The position numbers and the translations under genes were made by a program. From assembly GCF_900110425.1 (NCBI RefSeq), contig NZ_FODS01000001.1, positions 124,001 to 188,000 of the forward strand: a stretch of 64,000 nucleotides of DNA, in the 5' to 3' direction. The notes beneath the pieces are model-generated. The model saw only the letters and a program-made list of their open reading frames with translations. It made no database searches and was not told the origin of the DNA. Below are positions 27,166-36,100 of the stretch, one piece after another. Origin of the DNA: Salinihabitans flavidus (lineage in GTDB: Bacteria; Pseudomonadota; Alphaproteobacteria; Rhodobacterales; Rhodobacteraceae). How positions within the stretch are numbered: the stretch's first letter is position 1; each line of letters starts with the position of its first letter.

Positions 27166-28206
27166 TTAAAGGGGCAGCGTCCGCCCCTCGCCCGCCAGAA
27201 GCGCCCGGTAGAGCGCGCAGAGCGCCTCCGCCTCGCGCTCAAGTCCGAATTCCGCCACCACCCGCGCCCGTCCGGCGCCCCCCATTTCGCCCACGTCGCG
27301 CGCCAGCGTCGCGCGGATCGCCTCGGTGAGCGCACCGGCATCGTCCTTTGGCACGATCGCCCCGCAATCTTCCGTAACAAAATCGGCAAAGGCGCCCACA
27401 TCGGTGGCCACGACCGGCACCCCGCAGCTCAGCGCCTCAAGCGGTGTCAGCCCGAACCCCTCCAGCAGCGATGGCGCGACGTAAAGCGACAGCGCGCGAT
27501 AGGCATCCGGCATCCGCTCCACCGGAATCTCCGGGTGAAACCGGATGCGATGCTCCAGCCCCGCCGCCGTGATCCTCTCGCGCAGCCGCGCGGCATAGGG
27601 TTCATCCTCCGGCTTCACCCGGCCCATGATCACCGCCGACCATTCCGGACGGTCCGGCAACACCCGGCACATGGCCTCCACGAAGTGATGCGTGCCCTTC
27701 ATCTCGCGCACCCGTCCAAAACAACCGATGAGCCGCTCTCCCTCCGCTGCCGTGAATAGCGTGCCAGATCCGGGCGCGAACCTGTCGGTGTCCACCCCGT
27801 GCGGGATGATGACCGGATCGCCCGGCATCACCTCGGCGTTGGCCGGCGTGGTGGCGACGATGGCATCCATCCGCTGTGTCATCCACCGCGTCAGCCCGCC
27901 CCGCCGGCGCGGCGAGGACGAGGTGAAGACAAGCTTCAGCTGCATCACCCCCAGAGCGCGCAACACGAACCCGACAAGCATCTCGTTATTGCGCCGCGCG
28001 TGCCAGACCCGACGCCGCCGCGCAAGGAACGGCACCCGCCAGAATGGCACCCTCGGCACGTCCTCTGGCAATCCAACACCAGTGGCCACCACCCCCATGA
28101 TCCGCGCCTGCCGCGGGACAAGCGCGGCCACCGTTGCCGTGACCCCAGAAAGGCGGCGGCTGAAGTTGGGGGCAATCACCTCAATGTCTTTTCCGGGGAT
28201 CCTCAT
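27166..28206 (-). CDS. Glycosyltransferase family 4, LpsB-like
   Basis: A 346-residue GT-B glycosyltransferase. It matches the style of rhizobial LpsB (LPS core mannosyltransferase): IEVIAPNFSRRLSGVTATVAALVP at the N-terminus, RVWHARRNNEMLVGFVLR, IIPHGVDTDRF, GCFGRVREMKGTHHFVEAM, and the nucleotide-sugar motif SLLEGFGLTPLEALSCGVPVVATDVGAF with the E-x7-E pair. It is expected to add a sugar to the lipopolysaccharide inner core on the cytoplasmic face of the membrane. The donor sugar is not decided by sequence. Divergent from the DUF3095 gene across a 236-bp region that holds repeat array B. Confidence 0.88.
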   Translation of the reverse strand: MRIPGKDIEVIAPNFSRRLSGVTATVAALVPRQARIMGVVATGVGLPEDVPRVPFWRVPFLARRRRVWHARRNNEMLVGFVLRALGVMQLKLVFTSSSPRRRGGLTRWMTQRMDAIVATTPANAEVMPGDPVIIPHGVDTDRFAPGSGTLFTAAEGERLIGCFGRVREMKGTHHFVEAMCRVLPDRPEWSAVIMGRVKPEDEPYAARLRERITAAGLEHRIRFHPEIPVERMPDAYRALSLYVAPSLLEGFGLTPLEALSCGVPVVATDVGAFADFVTEDCGAIVPKDDAGALTEAIRATLARDVGEMGGAGRARVVAEFGLEREAEALCALYRALLAGEGRTLPL

Positions 28207-28307
28207 GACGTCTCAGCCCTGTCGTGTCGCGGCAGGGATAGAGCGTTTGATCGGATCGCAAAAGCGAAACTTCGTGAAAATTCCTCCAACCCTCTGATCT
28301 GTAAACA

Positions 28308-28347
28308 ATACCGACGTAATACCGACGTTTTACCGACGTGATACCGA
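28308..28347 (+). repeat. 11-bp phased ATACCGA array, locus B
   Basis: Units start at 28308, 28319, 28330 and 28341, exactly 11 bp apart: ATACCGA, ATACCGA, TTACCGA, ATACCGA, with CGTN spacers. A T5 tract starts 14 bp after the first base of the last unit. It lies in the divergent intergenic region, 96 bp upstream of the DUF3095 start and 102 bp upstream of the glycosyltransferase start. Confidence 0.9.
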
Positions 28348-28442
28348 AAGGCCGTTTTTCGCCTTCGGACGCAAAAAAGGTGCATCGCATGTGAACGGCG
28401 CGGCACTATATCATGATGGTGATTTGAAAGCTCAGGTGACCC

Positions 28443-29603
28443 ATGCGTGACACAGCGGAGTTCTATGACACGATCCCGAAAGCCAGCGATTTCGACGCGC
28501 TCGCCGGGGATGGCAGCTATCGGCCCATGCCCGATGATTGGGTTTTGGGCGTGGCTGATATTGTTGGCTCCACCCAACATATTGTGGAAGGACGCTACAA
28601 GATCGTCAACATGATCGGTGCCGCCGTGATCGCTTCACAGGTGAACGCCGCAGATGGCAGGGCGCTGCCCTATATGTTCGGCGGCGACGGGGCGGGCTTC
28701 GCTGTCTGGCCCGATCAGGCCGACACCGCCCGGCGCGAGCTTGCTGCCGTGCAGGCATGGGCCAAACGTGAATTCGACATCGACCTGCGCGCCGCCATGA
28801 TCCCCGTCTCGCACATCCGGAACGCCGGTCACGATCTCCGCGTCGCCCGCTACAAACCCTCTCAGAACATTGATTATGCTATGTTTTCCGGCGGCGGCCT
28901 GAGTTGGGCAGAGGCCGAACTGAAGGCGGGAACCATAGCTCTGGACCCTGCCCTGCAAGACGCCGTGCCCAATCTCGACGGCCTGTCCTGTCGCTGGAAT
29001 CACATCCGCGCGCGCCACGGCACGATCCTGTCGCTTGTTACCGAACCCGCGCCCGGCGCCTTGCCCGAGGATGTCGCCACGGCCATTCACAAGATCGTCG
29101 CCATCGCCGACTCCCTTGATCGCGGCGGTCACCCCATGCCTCCGGACGGCCCCGGCGTCAGCTGGCCCCCTCCCGGCCTCGGGATAGAAGCGCACGCCGC
29201 GCATGGCACGACCCCTCTCTGGCGCACGCGCCTGTCGCTTCTGATACACAGTCTGATGGCTTGGTTTTTTCTTCGAAGCGGAGTGAAGGCAGGCGATTTC
29301 GATCCGGCCCATTATCGGAACATGGTAGTGCAGAACGCCGATTTTCGCAAATTCGACGACGGTCTGAAGATGACGCTGGACTGCGATCCCGACACCCAAA
29401 AGAGGATCGAGCAAGTCCTTCAGGACGCTGAAAAGAAGGGGATTTTGCGATATGGCCTCTTCACGCAAGACGAGGCCATGATGACATGCTTCGTGCCGTC
29501 GATGGCCGACGACAGCCATGTGCATTTCGTGGATGGTGCCGCCGGCGGATACGCTCAGGCCACGCTGAAGATCAAGGGAGGCGAAAGCTACCTTCGACGC
29601 TGA
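28443..29603 (+). CDS. DUF3095 domain-containing protein
   Basis: A 386-residue cytoplasmic protein filling a DUF3095 domain. Typical blocks: DWVLGVADIVGSTQHIVEGRYKIVNMIGAAVIA and YMFGGDGAGFAVWPDQ, which look like a class III nucleotide-cyclase fold (VADIVGST and GGDGAGF in the places of the two metal-binding Asp loops), followed by a helical region and MTLDCDPDTQKRIEQVLQDAEKKGILRYGLFTQDEAMMTCFVPS. Cyclase activity is not shown for the family. The last 16 bp overlap the convergent livM gene. Array B lies in its upstream region. Confidence 0.88.
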   Translation: MRDTAEFYDTIPKASDFDALAGDGSYRPMPDDWVLGVADIVGSTQHIVEGRYKIVNMIGAAVIASQVNAADGRALPYMFGGDGAGFAVWPDQADTARRELAAVQAWAKREFDIDLRAAMIPVSHIRNAGHDLRVARYKPSQNIDYAMFSGGGLSWAEAELKAGTIALDPALQDAVPNLDGLSCRWNHIRARHGTILSLVTEPAPGALPEDVATAIHKIVAIADSLDRGGHPMPPDGPGVSWPPPGLGIEAHAAHGTTPLWRTRLSLLIHSLMAWFFLRSGVKAGDFDPAHYRNMVVQNADFRKFDDGLKMTLDCDPDTQKRIEQVLQDAEKKGILRYGLFTQDEAMMTCFVPSMADDSHVHFVDGAAGGYAQATLKIKGGESYLRR

Positions 29604-30649
29604 CGCAACCGTCCGACAATCCCCGTGGGAAAGAAATAGACGCTGAGAATGAACAGAACCCCGAGCCAAAGCAGCCAGCGATCCGCGCTGATCAACTCGG
29701 GCAGAACTGGCAGCCCTGTCAGTGCGTCCGACGCGACACTCATGAGCGCCTGAAGGTAGTTTTGTGCCAGAACGAAGATCGTCGCGCCGATTACCGCACC
29801 ATACATCGTTCCCATTCCGCCGATCACCACCATCAGCAGAACGTCGATCATGATTTCAAGCGAAAGCGTGGTATCCGGCCCGACGTAGCGCAGCCAGATC
29901 GCATAAAGAGATCCCGCCAAGGCCGCCGCCGCCGCTGAAATGCAGGTCACCGCCACCCGATAGTATACCACGCGATAGCCGATGGCCTCTGCCCGGAAAT
30001 CATTCTCCCGGATCGCCTGAAGAACACGCCCGAACGGGGAATGCACTATGCGCAGGAGAAGAAGAAAGATTAGAAGGGTTGAACCGAATATAAGGTAATA
30101 ATTCAACAGCTTACCATTTAAGCGTGCCCCGAGAATCTGCCCGTCTGCGAATTTGAAAGCCGGCGTCAATTCACGCGGAATACGGTAGTTGAGACCATCC
30201 TCGCCTCCGGTGATCGCCGAAAGCTGGCTGACCAGAACCGCCACCGCACTCGCCACCGCAAGGGTTATCATGGCAAAGAAGATCGCCCGCACCCTCAAGC
30301 TGAACAACCCGATCACAAAGGCCAGCGTCGCCGCCACGAGCGCGCCCGCAACTGAACCAACAAGAAGCGCGTCGAACCCCCGCCCCAGATGCGTGCAAGC
30401 CAGCGCCACACCGTAGGCGCCAATGCCGAAGAACATGGTATGGGCAAAACTCACAATCCCGCCATAGCCCAGCATCAAGTCATAAGACGCAACAAGCACG
30501 ATGAAGATACAGATACGCGCGGCCGTGTCGACTGATCGCACACCGGGAAATAGAAACGGGGCCAGTGCAAGACAGACCAGAATGCCAATCAGCAAGACGG
30601 CCAGAACAGGACTACGCGGCGTGTCGCCGGAAAGGAGTTTTGTCAGCAT
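29588..30649 (-). CDS. livM: Branched-chain-type amino acid ABC transporter permease LivM
   Basis: Second membrane subunit of the ABC importer encoded by this cluster. The 353-residue protein has about ten hydrophobic segments and the LivM hallmarks YDLMLGYGGIVSFAHTMFFGIGAYGVAL, PFGRVLQAIRENDFRAEAIGY (the EAA-like loop that touches the ATPases) and MVVIGGMGTMYGAVIGA. It starts immediately after the livH stop. Its last bases overlap the convergent DUF3095 gene by 16 bp, leaving no room for a terminator between them. Confidence 0.93.
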   Translation of the reverse strand: MLTKLLSGDTPRSPVLAVLLIGILVCLALAPFLFPGVRSVDTAARICIFIVLVASYDLMLGYGGIVSFAHTMFFGIGAYGVALACTHLGRGFDALLVGSVAGALVAATLAFVIGLFSLRVRAIFFAMITLAVASAVAVLVSQLSAITGGEDGLNYRIPRELTPAFKFADGQILGARLNGKLLNYYLIFGSTLLIFLLLLRIVHSPFGRVLQAIRENDFRAEAIGYRVVYYRVAVTCISAAAAALAGSLYAIWLRYVGPDTTLSLEIMIDVLLMVVIGGMGTMYGAVIGATIFVLAQNYLQALMSVASDALTGLPVLPELISADRWLLWLGVLFILSVYFFPTGIVGRLRQRRR

Positions 30650-31681
30650 CTATTTCGCCTTCACGACCGGAATCATGCCCATCGGGCGCCACATCAGAAT
30701 GGCCACCATCAGACCGATATTCGAGATCAACGCGACCTTGGGTTCAAGAAACGCGACATAGTTTTGCAACAGCCCCACAAGCAAGGCACCGATAAAACAC
30801 CCTTCGACGCTGCCCAGTCCGCCAATAATCACCACGATGAAGATCAGGATCATGACCTCATTTCCCATGTGAGCGGTGATCACCTCCTGATATAGGCCCC
30901 AGAGCACGCCGCCCAGACCAGCCAACGCCGATCCAGCCATGAACACACCGACAAAAACAAGCCGCAGGCGATAGCCGAGCGCCTCGACCATTTCGCCATT
31001 CTCAACCCCCGCACGCACGATAAGGCCGATCTTGGTATGACGCAGAATCCAGCGCATGAGCAGAAAGATCACCAGACCAATACCCACCGCCACGAGCCTG
31101 TATTTCTCCAGCGCGGCTCCGGCGAAGGTAATAGCGCCCTTCAAGGCTTCGGGTCTTGTAATGTAGATCTCCTCTGGCCCCCAGAGGACGATAATGAGTT
31201 GCTCGACAACAATAAGTCCGCCCATCGTCACGAGTATCTGCTTGAGATGCGCGCCATAGACGGGCTTTACGATCACCCGCTCAAAGGCCCAGCCCATGAT
31301 CCCGGTGGCAAGCATTGCGCCGATGATGGCAACCAGCAGCGCAGTAAGATTGAGCAACAGGGAAGGCGCCCCCGTCATATGCTGCAAGAGCAGAAGGAAG
31401 CTCACGCCGACAAAGGCTCCGACGGACACAAAGGCACCATGGCCGAAATTGATGACGTCCATAAGTCCGAAAACAAGCGTCAGGCCCGACGCCATGATGA
31501 AGATCATCATGCCCATCGCCAACCCCGAGACCGTCAGGGTGAGCCAGCTTGACATCGACGGGATGGCAAGAAATCCGAAGACAACCAGCAGAACCAGAAT
31601 GAGGATCGGCCCGTAGGGGGCCAGCCGATCTGACAAGCTTGACCGCGCCATCGTCGGTAGGTGATCGGGGGAGCTTGTCAT
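30650..31681 (-). CDS. livH: Branched-chain-type amino acid ABC transporter permease LivH
   Basis: First membrane subunit of the importer, 343 residues with about nine hydrophobic segments. LivH hallmarks: ASGLTLVFGLMDVINFGHGAFVSVGAFVG, LVTMGGLIVVEQL, and the cytoplasmic loop KIGLIVRAGVENGEMVEALGYR followed by VVIIGGLGSVEGCFIGALLVGL. ATG 31681 is chosen because AGGAGG lies 7 bp upstream; a GTG at 31741 overlapping the livF stop would add 20 residues without family support. It is followed directly by livM. Confidence 0.93.
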   Translation of the reverse strand: MTSSPDHLPTMARSSLSDRLAPYGPILILVLLVVFGFLAIPSMSSWLTLTVSGLAMGMMIFIMASGLTLVFGLMDVINFGHGAFVSVGAFVGVSFLLLLQHMTGAPSLLLNLTALLVAIIGAMLATGIMGWAFERVIVKPVYGAHLKQILVTMGGLIVVEQLIIVLWGPEEIYITRPEALKGAITFAGAALEKYRLVAVGIGLVIFLLMRWILRHTKIGLIVRAGVENGEMVEALGYRLRLVFVGVFMAGSALAGLGGVLWGLYQEVITAHMGNEVMILIFIVVIIGGLGSVEGCFIGALLVGLLQNYVAFLEPKVALISNIGLMVAILMWRPMGMIPVVKAK

Positions 31682-31742
31682 GCCCATCCCTCCTGCGTTT
31701 GCGTGCAATGTTCGGTCGTCGGGCTGTTTTTGGATCGGCACA

Positions 31743-32465
31743 TCATGATGCCTCCAGGCTGAGGCCCATCAGGCGCTCTTGCAGGTCTTTGTCGGTGGCC
31801 AGTTCCCGCATTGCGCCGGCCCAGATGATGCGGCCGTCATCCATTACGGCGGCACCATCACCGAGTGCCCGTGCGACGGCGAAATTCTGCTCCACAAGAA
31901 GGATCGATGCGCCCTGTGCCTTCAATTCGCGCAGCGCGCGCGCCATCGTCGAGATGATGGCCGGGGCAAGCCCCTTCGTGGGTTCATCAATAAGATACAG
32001 TTTGCGTTCCTCTATCATCGCGCGGGCAATGCAAAGCATTTGCTTCTGCCCTCCGGACAAAGTGCCTGCGTATCCTTTCCAGAAGGTCTTGAGCGGGGGG
32101 AATACCGAAAACAACCAATCGAGCCGCGCGCTGTCGACCGGCCCTGACACGGCGGCCAGCGTCATGTTCTCTTCGACAGTGAGGTCCGAGAAGATGCCCA
32201 TGTCCTCTGGGACGAAGCCGATCCCCATCCTGGCAATGGCAGGGGTCGGGCGGCGGGTGATATCCTCCCCATCAAAGAGGATCGTTCCCTCGTGGGCGCG
32301 CCAAAGGCCGATCACCGAGCGCAACGTCGTGGTCTTGCCCACCCCGTTGCGCCCCAGAAGCATCGTCACCTGCCCGCGCGGAACATCGAGATCAACGCCC
32401 TGAAGTATATGATATTGCGCGATATTCGTTTTCACACCGGAGAGCGTGAGAATCGGGTCAGCCAT
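31743..32465 (-). CDS. livF: Branched-chain-type amino acid ABC transporter ATP-binding protein LivF
   Basis: One of two ATPase subunits, 240 residues. Walker A GRNGVGKTTT near residue 38-47, signature LSGGQKQMLCIARAM near residue 135-149, Walker B LYLIDEPTKGLAPAI, and the H-loop-region VEQNFAVARAL (Gln in the VEQN form usual for LivF). The GYAGTLSGGQ segment before the signature is typical. ATG 32465 overlaps the end of livG by 8 bp, so the two ATPases are translationally coupled. Confidence 0.93.
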   Translation of the reverse strand: MADPILTLSGVKTNIAQYHILQGVDLDVPRGQVTMLLGRNGVGKTTTLRSVIGLWRAHEGTILFDGEDITRRPTPAIARMGIGFVPEDMGIFSDLTVEENMTLAAVSGPVDSARLDWLFSVFPPLKTFWKGYAGTLSGGQKQMLCIARAMIEERKLYLIDEPTKGLAPAIISTMARALRELKAQGASILLVEQNFAVARALGDGAAVMDDGRIIWAGAMRELATDKDLQERLMGLSLEAS

Positions 32466-33222
32466 CTTCGAGCTCCCTGCCCATGTACGCATCCCGAACC
32501 ACGTCAGAGGCCATCACCTCCGCTGGTTCTCCGTCGGCTGCCAGCGCGCCATTGTGCAGCACGATGATCCGGTCTGCGAGTGTGCGGATCACATCCATCT
32601 TGTGCTCGACAAGCAGGATCGTGCGATCTTTGCGGGCCTTGAGTTCCGCGATGAGATCAAGAACCACCGGCGCCTCATCGACCGACATGCCCGCGGTTGG
32701 TTCATCGAACATGTAGACCAGCGGATCGAGAGCGATCAGTAGCGCGACCTCAAGCTTGCGCTGATTGCCGTGGCTGAGTTCACTCACCGGCTGGTGCGCA
32801 TGTCCGGTCAGGCGGACACGCTCCACGATCTCTTCCGCCGGCATTGTAAGGTCGTCATGATCCGAAGCCATCGAAAGCATGTTGAAACCGCGCCCTGCCT
32901 TCGACTGAATCACGAGCCGCACGTTCTCCAGAACGTTGAGATTGGGAAAGAGATTGGTGAGCTGAAAGGCCCGTCCAATGCCGAGATGGGTGCGCTGCGC
33001 CACCGGCATCCGCGTAATATTCCGGCCATTCAGGACCACACTTCCCGCCGACGCGGCAATCTGACCCGAGATGAGGTTGAAATAGGTCGTCTTGCCAGCC
33101 CCATTCGGCCCGACGATAGCGGTCAGTTCCCCGGTGCGGAAGGTGCAGGAAATTCTATCTACCGCAACATGTCCGCCGAAACGAACAGACAGATCCCGGG
33201 TTTCAAGGATCGGGTGTGACAT
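32458..33222 (-). CDS. livG: Branched-chain-type amino acid ABC transporter ATP-binding protein LivG
   Basis: The second ATPase subunit, 254 residues. Walker A VGPNGAGKTTYFNLISG near residue 37, signature ELSHGNQRKLEVALLIAL (a SHGNQ form common in LivG), Walker B VYMFDEPTAGMSVDEA and H-loop ILLVEHKMDVI. RAFQLTNLFPNLNVLENV is the family's Q-loop region. ATG 33222 (MSHPILETRDLSVRFGG) is the natural family start; the upstream in-frame codons read into the livK-livG gap. It overlaps livF by 8 bp. Confidence 0.93.
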   Translation of the reverse strand: MSHPILETRDLSVRFGGHVAVDRISCTFRTGELTAIVGPNGAGKTTYFNLISGQIAASAGSVVLNGRNITRMPVAQRTHLGIGRAFQLTNLFPNLNVLENVRLVIQSKAGRGFNMLSMASDHDDLTMPAEEIVERVRLTGHAHQPVSELSHGNQRKLEVALLIALDPLVYMFDEPTAGMSVDEAPVVLDLIAELKARKDRTILLVEHKMDVIRTLADRIIVLHNGALAADGEPAEVMASDVVRDAYMGRELEDG

Positions 33223-33290
33223 GGGAGAGTCCGATTTGGCATACGAATGGCCCGGCCAGCGTACCAGCCGAGCCATTCTCTGGATATTGG

Positions 33291-34466
33291 TTACTTGTTG
33301 CGGATCGGGATCGGAAGATCGTCGATGGTCAGTTCACGCACCAGATCCGGGATCGCCCATTCAACATCCGGGTCTACCCTGATCTTGAAGTGATACATGC
33401 TTTGCATCGCCTGATGATCCTCGGCGCGGAATTTCATGGTGCCTTTGGGCGTTTCCCACTCCATACCTTCCATCGCGGCAATCAGATCCTCGGTGTCGGT
33501 ACCACCGGCCTTCTTGATGGCCTCCACGATCGCGATTCCGGCGGACATCCCCCCGGCAGTGAAGAAATCGGGTGGAGAGCCAAAGCGTTCCTGGTGGGTT
33601 TCAACCAGCCAATCGTTCACATCATTGTTCGGGTTCTCGTAGTAGTAGTAAGTTGCCCCTTCCATTCCGGGGAAATCCTTGTAAGACGCCATCGCCGCGA
33701 GGATATTGCCGCCCGTTGCAAGCTCCACGCCAAAGCGCGACGGCTCCATCGCCTGAATCTTGCCCATGGGATTACCGCCACCAGCCCAGATCACGAAGAG
33801 TTTCTTCTCTCCTTCAACATCCTTCATGGCATTGAAGATCCGCTCTGCCGCGGCGGTAAAGTCGGTGGTATCGGTCGGCACATATTCCTCGTGCACGATA
33901 TTCGTTCCGGTTCCCTCAAGCGCCTCCTTGAACGCGGCAACCCCATCCCGGCCGAACGCATAGTCCTGCGCGAGTGTGGCAATATTCACGTCTTCGCCGG
34001 CAAGAGCGATGGCATTTGCCACGGCGTCTTGCGATGAATTGCGCGCGGTACGGAAGATGTATCGGTTCCAGTTCGATCCGGTAATTGAATCCGCCACCGC
34101 AGGCTCAACGATCAGAAGTTTCTCATACTCTTGCGCCACCGGAAGCATCGCCAGCGCCACACCCGAGCTTACAGGACCGATCGCCAGATCCACCTCGTCG
34201 TCGCCGTAGGCTTCCGCCAGCAACACCTTGCCGTTCTCGGGCTTGAGCTGAGTGTCCTTCTCGATAACGACGATCTTCTCGCCGTCGATCTCCATCGTGC
34301 CGTCCGTGGCATATTCCAGTCCCAGCATCAGCCCGTCATGCGACTGCTTCGCATAGGCCTCGAGCGGTCCGGTCTTGCCATAGATGTGGGCGATCTTGAT
34401 ATCGGCGCTGGCGACACCCGCCATTGCCATGACCGAGACCGCAGTGGTCATCAGAAGTCGTTTCAT
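33291..34466 (-). CDS. livK: ABC transporter substrate-binding protein, LivK-type
   Basis: Periplasmic receptor of the importer, 391 residues with a signal peptide (MKRLLMTTAVSVMAMAGVASA) and a type I periplasmic-binding fold: IKIAHIYGKTGPLEAYAKQSHDGLMLGLEYA, AIGPVSSGVALAMLPVAQEYEKLLIVEPAVADSITG and NRYIFRTARNSSQDAVANAIAL. The binding site residues differ from classical LivJ, and the genes next door suggest an aromatic amino acid, amine or acid as ligand (inference). ATG 34466 follows a strong GGGAGGAC ribosome-binding site. It is first of the five transporter genes, 118 bp after the decarboxylase. Confidence 0.9.
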   Translation of the reverse strand: MKRLLMTTAVSVMAMAGVASADIKIAHIYGKTGPLEAYAKQSHDGLMLGLEYATDGTMEIDGEKIVVIEKDTQLKPENGKVLLAEAYGDDEVDLAIGPVSSGVALAMLPVAQEYEKLLIVEPAVADSITGSNWNRYIFRTARNSSQDAVANAIALAGEDVNIATLAQDYAFGRDGVAAFKEALEGTGTNIVHEEYVPTDTTDFTAAAERIFNAMKDVEGEKKLFVIWAGGGNPMGKIQAMEPSRFGVELATGGNILAAMASYKDFPGMEGATYYYYENPNNDVNDWLVETHQERFGSPPDFFTAGGMSAGIAIVEAIKKAGGTDTEDLIAAMEGMEWETPKGTMKFRAEDHQAMQSMYHFKIRVDPDVEWAIPDLVRELTIDDLPIPIRNK

Positions 34467-34584
34467 TTCTTGTCCTCCCTGAATGATGTTCGGGCTGCGA
34501 GTGCAGCGAAAATCATTGTCTGAAGTGTAGGAGCGGAGTCGAAATTCAGTCAACTTGGGGGAAATACGTAGGACGGAAAGGGTA

Positions 34585-35994
34585 TCACAGAGTCGCCGCG
34601 ATCTCCGTAATCACCTCATGGGCCATAAGAACGTCCTCCCGCGTCACCTCGGCCTGACCGACCTGGAACCGGATCACCAACGCATCATCAACCCGGGTTT
34701 GGGTCAGATAGATTCGCCCGTCGTCGTTGATCGCATTGACCAGACGAAGATTGAGCGCATCAGGATCAGTCGTTCCCTCCGGCATGTAGCGGAAGGTGAA
34801 GAGCGACAACACCGGCGCGGTCACGCCTTCAAATCCGGGTGTTGCGACCAGCATGTCATAAAGCTCCCGCGACCACTCGACATGGTTGCGGATCATCTGT
34901 CGCAACCCTTCAAGCCCGTATGTGCGCAAAACGAACCATAGCTTCAGCGCGCGGAAGCGACGACCGAGTGGAATTGACCATTCGGAATAGTTCACGATCC
35001 CGTCGTGCCCGTGAGTCTTCAGGTATTCGGGGCGTATCGCGAGGGTCCGCACCAGATCGTCAGGGGACTTCACGAAATGGGCTGAACAGTCGAACTGCAC
35101 CCCGAGCCACTTGTGCGGATTGAATACGATGGAATCCGCTTTTTCGACTCCATCCCAAAGCGAGCGGAACTCCGGACAGATCATCGCCGCACCCGCCCAC
35201 GCAGCATCCACATGCACATACAGATCATGCGCGGCAGCCACATCGCAAACCGCACCGACCGGATCTGTGCCCCCGGTACCAGTTCCGCCGACACTCACGA
35301 CAATTCCGGCAGGCCGCAGCCCCGCTGCCGAATCTTCACGAATCGCGGCATCCAGCGCATCGGGATCCATACCGCGTAAAGGCCCCCTTGTCGGAATTCG
35401 GCACAGGTTTGCCTGTCCGATCCCCGCGATCCAGATTGCCCGGTCCACAGAGGTATGAACCTCTTCTGAGCAGTAGATACGCAACTTCGGCTGCCCGGCC
35501 AGACCGTCGCTGTTCCCCGTCCAGTTCAAGGCCCGCTCCCGCATGGTCAGCACCGCCGCCAGCGTCGCAGAGGACGCGCTGTCCTGAATCACGCCCTCGA
35601 ACCCACTATCAAGTCCCAGCGATTGACGAAGCCAGTCGACCATGCGGGTTTCCATCTCGGTCGCCGCAGGCGATGTCTGCCAGAGCATGCACTGCGCCGC
35701 GATAGTCGACGACAGAAATTCGGCCAGTATCGAAGGCGGCGTGGCATTAGAGGGGAAATAGGCAAAGAAACCCGGATGCTGCCAATGTGTTATCCCCGGC
35801 ATCACGATCCGCTCGAAATCATCGAAGATGGCTTCCATCGGCACGCCTGTTTCCGGTGGATGCTCGGGTAGGGCCTTCAATGTGTCGCCGGGGGCGGCCT
35901 GCGATCGCACGGGACGGCTTCGAATGTCCCTGTGATATCTTGCAGCCCACTCCGATATTCGCGCGCCCCATTTGGTGAATTCCGACCAATTCAT
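34585..35994 (-). CDS. Aromatic-L-amino-acid decarboxylase-like PLP enzyme (group II)
   Basis: A 469-residue PLP-dependent decarboxylase. Lys295 in FNPHKWLGVQFDCSAH binds PLP; His180 (SEEVHTSVDRA) stacks on the cofactor and Asp263 (HVDAAWAGAA) pairs with its nitrogen. GITHWQHPGFFAYFPSNATPPSILAEFL at residues 67-94 is the substrate-binding N-terminal region typical of AADC and tyrosine/tryptophan decarboxylases. It would turn Phe, Tyr or Trp into the amine; the exact substrate is not decided. Co-directional with the livKGFHM genes and divergent from an HpaR-like regulator, it may begin a pathway that ends in phenylacetyl-CoA degradation (inference). Confidence 0.85.
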   Translation of the reverse strand: MNWSEFTKWGARISEWAARYHRDIRSRPVRSQAAPGDTLKALPEHPPETGVPMEAIFDDFERIVMPGITHWQHPGFFAYFPSNATPPSILAEFLSSTIAAQCMLWQTSPAATEMETRMVDWLRQSLGLDSGFEGVIQDSASSATLAAVLTMRERALNWTGNSDGLAGQPKLRIYCSEEVHTSVDRAIWIAGIGQANLCRIPTRGPLRGMDPDALDAAIREDSAAGLRPAGIVVSVGGTGTGGTDPVGAVCDVAAAHDLYVHVDAAWAGAAMICPEFRSLWDGVEKADSIVFNPHKWLGVQFDCSAHFVKSPDDLVRTLAIRPEYLKTHGHDGIVNYSEWSIPLGRRFRALKLWFVLRTYGLEGLRQMIRNHVEWSRELYDMLVATPGFEGVTAPVLSLFTFRYMPEGTTDPDALNLRLVNAINDDGRIYLTQTRVDDALVIRFQVGQAEVTREDVLMAHEVITEIAATL

Positions 35995-36019
35995 CCCATA
36001 CCTCCCTCGCGGATACAGT

Positions 36020-36031
36020 TTAACATGTTAA
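36020..36031. promoter_or_regulatory. 12-bp palindrome, probable HpaR/MarR operator
   Basis: TTAACATGTTAA is a perfect palindrome 26 bp upstream of the decarboxylase start and 70 bp upstream of the divergent HpaR-like gene. MarR-family dimers bind AT-rich palindromes of this size in shared divergent promoters. Confidence 0.65.
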
Positions 36032-36100
36032 GTTAATCTGGCAGACAGTTCAATTGTTATTTGATTGCTCTTTTCCGCGGGGCAGTGCAAATAATTGCGC

